DNA from: Ectothiorhodospiraceae bacterium
GTDB taxonomy: Bacteria; Pseudomonadota; Gammaproteobacteria; HK1
Direction of reading: 5' to 3'
NCBI GenBank assembly: GCA_024234875.1
Contig: JACKNM010000016.1
Span: 62,001 to 126,000 of the forward strand
DNA: 64,000 bases
The stretch's first letter is position 1, and the number at the start of each line of letters is the position of its first letter. Shown here one piece after another: positions 57,582 to 64,000 of the stretch. The position numbers were made by a program, and so were the translations under genes. Below the pieces are notes generated by a model. The model saw nothing but the letters and a program-made list of their open reading frames with translations, was not told the DNA's origin and made no database searches.

Positions 57582-59183
57582 ATGGCAAGCAGGGTCTTCG
57601 TCGTGTCGAGCTCGCGCCTGGTGGCGTGGCACCCGATCGCGGGCGGCTTCGAGCAGGCATGGGAGTTCCCGACCGGCGAGGAAGGCCTGGCAACGTTCTC
57701 GGAGTACCTGGCCGCCGAGGGGCGCGACCCGGTGCTCGTGTTGGTCGACATCGTCGAGGAGGAGTTCCGCGAGGACACCGTCCCGCACGTGTTCGGCGCC
57801 GATCGTCGGTCGATGCTCCGCACCAAGCTCACGCGCATGTTCCGTGACGCGACCTACAGCACCGCCACCTTCCAGGGGCGCATGACGGACGGGCGGCGTG
57901 ACGACCGCATGTTGATGACGGCCCTGATTCGCCCCGACCTGCTCTCGCCGTGGATGACGCGAATCGCCGAGCACAAGATCCCCATGGCCGGCGTCTACTC
58001 GGTGCCGATCGTCAGCCAGTCGCTGGTCAAGCTACTGCCGATCGAGTCCGCGCATGCCCTGGTGGTGACCCTGCAGGCGGCAGGTGGCGTGCGCCAGACC
58101 TTCTTCCACAACGGGCACCTCAAGCTCAGCCGGCTCGCGGTGATGCCGACGATCGACCGTCGCGCCCAACCCGCCTTCGTGCTCGGCGAGGTGGAGAAGA
58201 TCCGGCGCTACCTGAACAGCTTGCGGATGCTGCCGCAGGACAATCCGCTCGACGTCTACCTGATCGCCGACCGGGCGCTGCTCGACACGGTGAGACGCCG
58301 GGCACCGGACTCGATCACCACCCGCCACCATCTGCTCGAGCTGGGCTCGGTGGCGGCGAAGGCGCGGCTGAGAGGCGAGTACCCGGGCTCGTTCTCCGAC
58401 CTCCTGTTCGTCCACCTGCTCGCGCGCCGACCACCGGCGCAGCAGTACGCGCCGGCGAGCCAGACCAAGTACTTCACGCTGCACCGGGCCCGCAACGGCA
58501 TCCGCGCGGCGGCCTTGCTGGTGCTCGTCGCCGGGCTCGGCTGGGCGGGGCTCAAGGCATTCGAGGGCGTGCGCGCGGCGCGCGACGCCGCCTGGGCGCG
58601 GCAGCAGACCGCGTTCTACGAGGAGCGCTATCGCATCGCCCGCGAGGGCCTGCCGGAAGCGCCGGCCGATCCGCACGACATCAAGGCCGCGGTCGAGACC
58701 GCGGGGATCCTCGCCGAGGTCAAGGTCGACCCGCTGCCGATGATGGTCGCGCTGAGCGAGGGGCTGACCGGATTCCCGCGGCTCAAGCTCGACCGTCTGG
58801 AGTGGGGCGCCAGCGCCGATCCGGACGACGAGATCGGTCGTGCCGCCCTGTCGCGCCCGGCGCCACGGGCTGCGACCCCGGCGCCGCGAGGCCGCCGCGT
58901 GGTGACCGCCGAGGCGCCGGAGGTGCTCTACCAGATCGCCCTGGTGCGCGGTCAGGTCGCGCCATTCGACGGCGACTACCGCGCCGCGCTCGAGATGGTG
59001 AGTCGTTTCGCCGAGGCGCTGCGGGCAGTGCCTCGGGTGCACGACGTCCAGGTGGTATCGCTCCCGCTGGACATCGGGTCCGACAATCGCCTCGCTGGCG
59101 ATGCCAGCGTCGACTCACGCGTCGGGGCAGCCCCGTTCGAGCTGCGCGTGGTGCTGAAGGACCGAGAACGTGCGGCCGGATGA
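57582..59183 (+). CDS. MshI-like (PilM/GspL-type) pilus assembly protein
   Basis: 533 residues. The cytoplasmic N-terminal part (1-300) has an actin-like PilM/GspL character (LVVTLQAAGGVRQTFFHNGH, RRYLNSLRMLPQDNPLDVYL), then one transmembrane helix (about 307-325, AALLVLVAGLGWAGLKAF), a coiled coil and a periplasmic domain (about 360-530, PFELRVVLKDRERAAG at the end). The position directly after mshG and before an MshJ-like gene fits MshI. No ATP-binding motif of FtsA type is recognisable, so it may not bind nucleotide. It overlaps the next gene by 14 bases. Confidence 0.7.
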   Translation: MASRVFVVSSSRLVAWHPIAGGFEQAWEFPTGEEGLATFSEYLAAEGRDPVLVLVDIVEEEFREDTVPHVFGADRRSMLRTKLTRMFRDATYSTATFQGRMTDGRRDDRMLMTALIRPDLLSPWMTRIAEHKIPMAGVYSVPIVSQSLVKLLPIESAHALVVTLQAAGGVRQTFFHNGHLKLSRLAVMPTIDRRAQPAFVLGEVEKIRRYLNSLRMLPQDNPLDVYLIADRALLDTVRRRAPDSITTRHHLLELGSVAAKARLRGEYPGSFSDLLFVHLLARRPPAQQYAPASQTKYFTLHRARNGIRAAALLVLVAGLGWAGLKAFEGVRAARDAAWARQQTAFYEERYRIAREGLPEAPADPHDIKAAVETAGILAEVKVDPLPMMVALSEGLTGFPRLKLDRLEWGASADPDDEIGRAALSRPAPRAATPAPRGRRVVTAEAPEVLYQIALVRGQVAPFDGDYRAALEMVSRFAEALRAVPRVHDVQVVSLPLDIGSDNRLAGDASVDSRVGAAPFELRVVLKDRERAAG

Positions 59184-59790
59184 CATCGACTGGGGCGTTC
59201 TGCGCGGTAGCCTCGTGCTGTTGGCCGTCGCGGTGGTCATCGGCGTCGGCCTGATGGTGGCGACCCATCAGTTCTGGGCCGGGCAGGACCGCGAGTACCG
59301 GCGAGACCAGCGCGTGTTCACCAGCGCGCGAGGGCGGTACCAGACCGTCGACGAGGAGGAGCGCACGATGGCGACCTACCTCCCGCACTACCGCGATCTC
59401 GAGGCGGTCGGCGTGATCGGTCGCGAGCGCCGCCTGGACTGGATCGAGGCGCTACGTGAGGTGGCGCGCGAGTTGAAGCTGCCGTCGGTGCGTTACGACC
59501 TCGGCAGCCAGGACCGCTACACCCCGGCGTTCAAGGTCGACTCCGGCGCATACGAGGTGTACGCGAGCCGGATGACCCTGAACCTCGGGCTGCTGCACGA
59601 GGAGGATCTGCCGCGGTTGCTCGAGGTGCTGCGCGAGCGTGCGGTCGGGCTGTTCACGGTGTCGTCGTGCGCCATCGAGCGGGTAGCGCCCGAGTTCGGG
59701 CGCTCACCGACCGAGGCGAACCTCAACGCGCGTTGCACCTTGGAGTGGCTGACGATACGCCAGCCCGAGACCGGGGGAGGGACGTCGTGA
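59170..59790 (+). CDS. MshJ-like (PilO/GspM-type) membrane protein
   Basis: 206 residues: one N-terminal transmembrane helix (about 11-33, LRGSLVLLAVAVVIGVGLMV), a coiled coil (about 38-75) and a small ferredoxin-like periplasmic domain with a single cysteine pair (SSCAIE, NARCTLEW). That is the PilO/GspM/MshJ plan. It would form the inner-membrane alignment complex with the MshI-like protein. GTG 59170 is the start, inside the end of the previous gene. It overlaps the following gene by GTGA. Confidence 0.7.
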   Translation: MRPDDIDWGVLRGSLVLLAVAVVIGVGLMVATHQFWAGQDREYRRDQRVFTSARGRYQTVDEEERTMATYLPHYRDLEAVGVIGRERRLDWIEALREVARELKLPSVRYDLGSQDRYTPAFKVDSGAYEVYASRMTLNLGLLHEEDLPRLLEVLRERAVGLFTVSSCAIERVAPEFGRSPTEANLNARCTLEWLTIRQPETGGGTS

Positions 59791-60458
59791 AGCATCACCG
59801 GCATCGCGCGTCGTACGCATTGGCCGCGGCCGTCCTCGCGGCGCCGGGGCCCGCGCTCGCGCAGTCCTTCCATCGTCTGTTCTCCACCGCCGAGGAGCGC
59901 CTGCAACTCGACGAGGCGCGCCGCGACTACGCCTACGGCGAGCCCGCACCGGTGCAGCAACGCAGCGCCGAGCAGCGCAGCGAGTCCCCGTTCTCGTCGT
60001 TGGTCATCAACGGCACCGTGGTCCGTCATCGCACCGGGCTCAGCTCGACCTGGGTCAACGGCACCCGAGTCGACGAGGGCCAGACCACGCGTGAGGGTGT
60101 CGTCGTGCGCGAGGACGCGCGCGGCGCGGTCAAGCTGCTGCTGCCGAGTGGCGCCTCCACCGTCGACCTCAAGCCCGGCCAGAAGATTGACGTCGCCACC
60201 GGCCGCGTCCTCGACGCCTGGCAGTTCAAGCCAGAGGCCGAGACGAAGGGAGAGGCGGCGTTCGAGACCGGGGAAGGCGCCGCCTCGGAGGCGACGGAGG
60301 GCAGCGAGAGCGCGCAGCCCGCGCAGCCGGCAGTGCCAACGTCCGAGGCCGCAGCCCCCGATTCACCCGCTGCCGCGCGGTCGCGACGGGGATGGCTCAG
60401 CTCGGGTGAGGATGCAGCCCGGGCGCCGCGTACCGGAACACGCGCGCCAGGAGGCTAG
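59787..60458 (+). CDS. MshK-like (PilP/GspC-type) periplasmic protein
   Basis: 223 residues from GTG 59787. Signal peptide cleaved near residue 22 (ALAQSFHRLF). A short conserved core, LVINGTVVRHRTGLSSTWVN then GTRVDEGQTTREGVVV and GQKIDV, resembles MshK and the homology region of PilP/GspC, which link inner-membrane complex and secretin. The C-terminal 70 residues are Ala/Glu/Pro-rich and probably disordered. Earlier in-frame starts would lie inside the upstream gene. Confidence 0.62.
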   Translation: MKHHRHRASYALAAAVLAAPGPALAQSFHRLFSTAEERLQLDEARRDYAYGEPAPVQQRSAEQRSESPFSSLVINGTVVRHRTGLSSTWVNGTRVDEGQTTREGVVVREDARGAVKLLLPSGASTVDLKPGQKIDVATGRVLDAWQFKPEAETKGEAAFETGEGAASEATEGSESAQPAQPAVPTSEAAAPDSPAAARSRRGWLSSGEDAARAPRTGTRAPGG

Positions 60459-60462
60459 GCTG

Positions 60463-62415
60463 GTGCACGCGGCCTCCCATACCCGACGAGCGCAGCGAGG
60501 GGTTGCGCTGATCGCGTTCCTGATCGCGCTGGTCCTGGTCGGAAGCGCGCTCGTCCTGGAGCGCCTCAACGCGTCGGCGCGCTCGGAGGTAGAAGCGACA
60601 CGCAAGACCGCCGAGGCGCTGAAGCGGGCCAAGGCGGCGTTGATCGCATATGCGGTGAACGATGCCAATCGACCAGGTTCTCTGCCGTGCCCGGATGTCA
60701 ACTATGACGGACATTTCTGGACCGAGCTGACGTCCCCGGATCATCCCGACACGAGCGGCCCGAACTGTCTCACTCGCTTGGGGTGGTTGCCGCATCTCAA
60801 TCTGGGCCTTTCGGACCTTCGCGACGGCTCGGGCGAGCGGCTGTGGTACGCCGTTAGCGACGAGTGGCGTGCGAACTTTCAAGGCACGGCCCAGAGCGGG
60901 ACAGCCACTCCAGGGCTCAACAGCGCCACACCGGGTGGGCTATCGGTCGACGGAGTAGACGACATCGTCGCAGTCGTCGTAGCTCCGGGACCGGCGCTAG
61001 TTCATGACGGGACCGGGTGTGTGGTCGATCAGTCGGCGCGCCCGGATGACCAATCCGACCATGATGCTGTCGCGGACGTGAGCGCCTATCTTGAAGGCCT
61101 GAACGCCGACGGTGACGCGAACACCTACGCGACGAGTCCTCCTCCAGGCAATCCCAACGATTGTCCGCGCCCGGCGACTTTCAACGATCGCATCGCCGTG
61201 ATTTCACGAGCCGACATCATGGTGCCCGTGGAACGCAGAGTCCTGGGGGAGGTGGCACGCGCCCTGACCGATTTTCGGGACACGACGCCCCGCGAAGGCG
61301 ACCCGCGTTTCCCGTGCATGGTCAGGATTTCGTCGACCGATTTCGCCCCGACAGACTTTCCATGTGACGTGAACGAGCGTGCCGGTTGGTTGCCGTTGCA
61401 CCTGTCCGCGGTTTCGCAAGTTCCCGCGTCCCCTCAGGGTGGAACGTTCAATACTCGGATTCGAATCGCATGGAGCGTCGATGCCGCTGGCGCGAATCTG
61501 GCCGGCCCGAGCGGTGACGCACTGACAGCGATGGACTCGGCGGACGTACTGGCCTACGACACCGGGACCATGGTTGCTTTGGCGCGATGTCGTTGGCTCG
61601 ACGGTGGAGCCGAGGTCGTTTCCTGTGACGCCATTCCGACGGTCGCCGAGCCGCCCGTTTCGATAGGGGTGGGGCAGCGGGTTCGAACCTACACTTTCGG
61701 CTCGATGACCTTCACCGGTGCCGTCGAGACCTTCGCCACCGGCACTCCTACTACTGTTCGATGGCGGCGGGTACGACAAGGTGCGGCCCCTTCACCACCG
61801 GTTGCGGGCGGCAATCTGTTGAGGAACATTGGCGAGCAGTTCAGCGTTTCTGTTGTCGACACCGTGACCGGGGATCCGAGCTTGTGTGTGGGGGGCCTCC
61901 TGGTGTGCTCTCTCACCGCGACGCTATCGGTCGACAATTCCGGCGGACTGAACGACGTGACGACCACCGGGCAGCTCACCGTCGAACTCGAGTACGATTT
62001 GTCGGTCGCTGGTTCAGGCTCGGCCGTCGCTGACCTGCCGGCCTGGTTCGAGGGCGAGGGTTGGTATCGGTTGGTGCTTGCCTCGGTGGCACCCGGCCTG
62101 GAGCCCGGAGGAGCTGCGGGAGGCTGTGACTCCACCGCCGATACTGAAACCACGGACGACGACTGCCTCGTCATCGGGGTCGGGGAAACCGCCGCCGTCG
62201 AGACCGACGTTCAGGCCTTCGTCGTCTCGGTCGGTGCTCCGGTCGTGAACACCACAGCGGATCCGGACATCGATCAGGCACTCGAGCGGGTAGCCAATCC
62301 AGGTCTCGTCTCGAGTTGGCTGGATCGCGAGAACGCGGTGTCTGACGGAAGCATCATCCGCCGACGTGTCAGAGACAGCGACTTCAACGATCAAGTCAGA
62401 GTGGTAGCCCGGTGA
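60463..62415 (+). CDS. Large prepilin-like protein (MshP/PilX-type N-terminus)
   Basis: 650 residues from GTG 60463, with AGGAGG upstream and a four-base gap to the previous gene. QRGVALIAFLIALVLVGSAL resembles a type IV prepilin leader cut after Gly13, but residue +5 is Ala instead of Glu and +1 is Val, as in minor PilX/MshP-like pilins. The body contains the block SLPCPDVNYDG, then LGWLPHLNLGLSDL and LWYAVSDEW, shared with the next gene. Codons are less GC-rich than those of its neighbours. I do not recognise a function for the 500-residue C-terminal part; a tip or adhesin role is inference. Confidence 0.7.
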   Translation: MHAASHTRRAQRGVALIAFLIALVLVGSALVLERLNASARSEVEATRKTAEALKRAKAALIAYAVNDANRPGSLPCPDVNYDGHFWTELTSPDHPDTSGPNCLTRLGWLPHLNLGLSDLRDGSGERLWYAVSDEWRANFQGTAQSGTATPGLNSATPGGLSVDGVDDIVAVVVAPGPALVHDGTGCVVDQSARPDDQSDHDAVADVSAYLEGLNADGDANTYATSPPPGNPNDCPRPATFNDRIAVISRADIMVPVERRVLGEVARALTDFRDTTPREGDPRFPCMVRISSTDFAPTDFPCDVNERAGWLPLHLSAVSQVPASPQGGTFNTRIRIAWSVDAAGANLAGPSGDALTAMDSADVLAYDTGTMVALARCRWLDGGAEVVSCDAIPTVAEPPVSIGVGQRVRTYTFGSMTFTGAVETFATGTPTTVRWRRVRQGAAPSPPVAGGNLLRNIGEQFSVSVVDTVTGDPSLCVGGLLVCSLTATLSVDNSGGLNDVTTTGQLTVELEYDLSVAGSGSAVADLPAWFEGEGWYRLVLASVAPGLEPGGAAGGCDSTADTETTDDDCLVIGVGETAAVETDVQAFVVSVGAPVVNTTADPDIDQALERVANPGLVSSWLDRENAVSDGSIIRRRVRDSDFNDQVRVVAR

Positions 62416-63272
62416 CCAATCGGCGGGCGATGGGCGTGCGAGGCTTTACCCTGATCGAGCTCGCAGTCGTCGTCGCAATCGTCGGCCTACTGCTCGGTGC
62501 GATTCTGGTACCTCTTGGAACGCAGATTCAGAATCAGCGCAATCGGGAGGCCGAGCAGCAACTCGAACGCATCCGGGACGCGATGATGGGCTTCGCGATG
62601 ATCAATGGGCGACTGCCTTGCCCCGATGCGCTTCCGCCGGATCCGCCTGGAGGAGCCGCGTCCGCGAGGGGTGCCGACCTGGACGGCGTCGAGGACTTGG
62701 CCGACGGAGTGGAACGGTGCGAGTCGCCGGTGGGGTCGAACCGATTTACTGGTGTCGTGCCATGGGCGACACTCGGCTTGCCGTCTTTGGACCCGTGGGG
62801 GCGCCTGTTCCGGTACGTCGTTTCAGAAGAGTTCACTTATCGCACCAGCCCTGGCGCCCCTTGTGCTGTTGGGCAAATCGATCAATGCGATCTCGCCAAC
62901 GGAAGCGCCGTACTGGAAGTCTCGGTGAACACACGTGGGTCCATTGATCCCATTGCGAATCCGGGGCGCCGAAAGGAACTCGTCCAGCTTTCTGCTGACG
63001 GAATGGTGGCTTTCGTGTGGTCGACCGGCCCGAACGGGATAGACGGAATCGATCTTCTGGGCTCCCCGTATCCGGCGCCCGACCCTGGGACCGACGAGGC
63101 GGAGAACGCCGATGGCGATGATACGTACGTCATCCGCACCCCATCATCCGGCACTGCAGGTTGCGACGATAACGTCGAGGGGCAGCCCTTCTGCGAATTC
63201 GACGACCTGGCGATCTGGATCCCCGCCCCCATCCTCGCCAACGCCCTGGTGACTGCCGGTCAGCTTCCCTGA
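62412..63272 (+). CDS. Prepilin-like protein with class III leader
   Basis: 286 residues. Prepilin leader GVRGFTLIELAVVVAIVGLL: cleavage after Gly11, Phe at +1 and Glu at +5 (Glu16), as in true major or minor pilins. After the helix come GRLPCPDALPPDP, GVVPWATLGLPSLDPWGRLF and RYVVSEEF, similar in order to the preceding protein (LPCPD, then W-x-x-LGL, G-x-x-L-x-Y-x-V). Four or more cysteines downstream suggest disulfides. GTG 62412 overlaps the preceding stop. The end overlaps the convergent kinase gene by 13 bases. Likely a minor pilin of the cluster. Confidence 0.8.
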   Translation: MTNRRAMGVRGFTLIELAVVVAIVGLLLGAILVPLGTQIQNQRNREAEQQLERIRDAMMGFAMINGRLPCPDALPPDPPGGAASARGADLDGVEDLADGVERCESPVGSNRFTGVVPWATLGLPSLDPWGRLFRYVVSEEFTYRTSPGAPCAVGQIDQCDLANGSAVLEVSVNTRGSIDPIANPGRRKELVQLSADGMVAFVWSTGPNGIDGIDLLGSPYPAPDPGTDEAENADGDDTYVIRTPSSGTAGCDDNVEGQPFCEFDDLAIWIPAPILANALVTAGQLP

Positions 63273-64000
63273 CTGGCGGTCGGCGGCGGCGTCGGTGCCT
63301 CGCCCCATCCGCCTCGCAGCTCGAACTCGACGTGGCCGGCGCGGGCGTCGGCCAGGGTCAGATCGAGGTCGTGGCTGTCCGCGAGCTTGGCGGCCTGGTA
63401 CAGGCCGATGCCGAGGCCGGTGCGCGACTTGAGCGGGGCGCGGAACATCGCCGCTGCCACGTCGTCGGGGACGGCGCTGCCGTCGTCGGTGACGGTGATG
63501 CGGTAGCCGCCATCGTCCGCCTCCAGGCGCACCGCGATCGCGATCCCGGGCTCGGCCTGGCGCTTGTGACGGGCGTTCTCGAGGAGGTTGTCGACGATGC
63601 TGTCGAGCACCTCGCCGGGCACACCGCGCGTCGCGTCGGCCGGCTCGGCCGCGACCAACGCCGAGAATCGCAGGCCGTCACCCGCGTTGCGGGCTTCCAG
63701 GCCACGCCACCATTCGCGCAGGTCGACCTCGCTCACCGCGTCGACGTCGGGTGCCTGGAGCTTGTCGAGCGCGAGCTGCAGGCGCTGGGTGATGTGGGGT
63801 AGCTGGGTCGCCAGTAGCTTCTGCAGCGCCTCGCGGTCGTCGGGTCGCGCGGTCTGCACCGCCACCCCGAGGGTCAGCATCGACTGCAGCAGGTTCTTGA
63901 TGTCGTGGGTGAGCCGGGCGCCGGTCTCGTAGACCGCCCGCAGGTGGGCCTGCTCGGCCAGGCGTTGCTCGTCCTCCTTCGCGCTGAAGAAGTGGCCGAC
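63260..64000 (-). CDS. Histidine kinase, C-terminal part, 5' end cut by the window
   Basis: The 247 visible residues hold the phosphoacceptor helix GARLTHDIKNLLQSMLTL and an ATPase domain: SIVDNLLENARHKRQ (N box), VTDDGSAVPDD (G1 box) and SRTGLGIGLYQAAKLADSH (G2 box). The H-box form THDIKNLLQS differs from classic HEIRTP kinases. Sensor domains lie beyond the window. It runs towards the pilus cluster; whether it phosphorylates the sigma-54 activator at 47550-49034 is a guess from proximity. Confidence 0.88.
   Translation of the reverse strand, partial: VGHFFSAKEDEQRLAEQAHLRAVYETGARLTHDIKNLLQSMLTLGVAVQTARPDDREALQKLLATQLPHITQRLQLALDKLQAPDVDAVSEVDLREWWRGLEARNAGDGLRFSALVAAEPADATRGVPGEVLDSIVDNLLENARHKRQAEPGIAIAVRLEADDGGYRITVTDDGSAVPDDVAAAMFRAPLKSRTGLGIGLYQAAKLADSHDLDLTLADARAGHVEFELRGGWGEAPTPPPTASQGS

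Noticed and set aside
61675..61692. tRNA-like TpsiC arm (GGGTTCGAACC)
   Set aside because: It is inside a reading frame and no acceptor, D or anticodon arm surrounds it.

Overview
The window looks like one contiguous piece of chromosome from a very GC-rich gammaproteobacterium. Three conserved gammaproteobacterial neighbourhoods support this: miaB-phoH(ybeZ)-ybeY-corC-lnt; zapA with a 6S RNA gene directly downstream and ygfB-pepP-ubiH-ubiI diverging from it; and a MSHA-type (type IVa) pilus assembly cluster. No phage, insertion sequence, tRNA, rRNA or CRISPR array was seen. Both ends cut through genes: a metY-like gene on the left and a histidine kinase on the right. The exact lineage cannot be fixed by eye; a Chromatiales/Ectothiorhodospiraceae-like organism is a guess.

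Layout. 1-4 kb (minus strand): 3'-truncated O-acetylhomoserine sulfhydrylase and a coupled trio (macro-like protein, HlyD-type adaptor, EmrB-type MFS pump). 4-7.3 kb: hspQ behind a heat-shock-like promoter, a YbaK-type tRNA deacylase, an enoyl-CoA hydratase and a cytochrome P450. 7.4-14.3 kb: miaB-phoH-ybeY-corC-lnt plus a lipoprotein of unknown function, mostly overlapping. 14.3-25.6 kb: mixed housekeeping genes (TerB-like, DUF3179, SulP transporter, Nudix, IalB-like, GNAT, formaldehyde dehydrogenase, solitary HPr-like protein, radical SAM protein, rpiA, ilvA). 25.7-33.6 kb: EVE protein, 6S RNA, zapA and its small partner; diverging from these ygfB-pepP-ubiH-ubiI, then purC and srkA. 33.7-39 kb: a receiver protein tail-to-tail with a large hybrid kinase, an HtrA-like protein whose catalytic triad is lost, and a solitary ParA. 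39-43.6 kb (minus strand): tkt-gap-pgk. 43.8-47.4 kb: solitary binding protein, metK, ahcY. 47.5-63.3 kb: a sigma-54 type response regulator followed by MshM, MshL, MshN, MshE, MshG, MshI-, MshJ- and MshK-like proteins and two prepilin-like proteins. 63.3-64 kb: kinase fragment.

How the genes work together. The pilus cluster encodes a secretin (MshL), an AAA protein with a SPOR-like peptidoglycan-binding end (MshM), a TPR protein (MshN), an extension ATPase with a cyclic-di-GMP binding signature (MshE), the inner-membrane core (MshG), alignment proteins, and two related prepilin-like proteins of visibly different base composition. The upstream sigma-54 activator is a candidate regulator. metK and ahcY form the methyl-donor cycle; tkt, gap, pgk and the separate rpiA serve central carbon metabolism; ubiH and ubiI serve ubiquinone synthesis. 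Two families of palindromic intergenic repeats are present: one clustered at about 21 kb, one dispersed at about 25.6, 39.0-39.1 and 56.3 kb.
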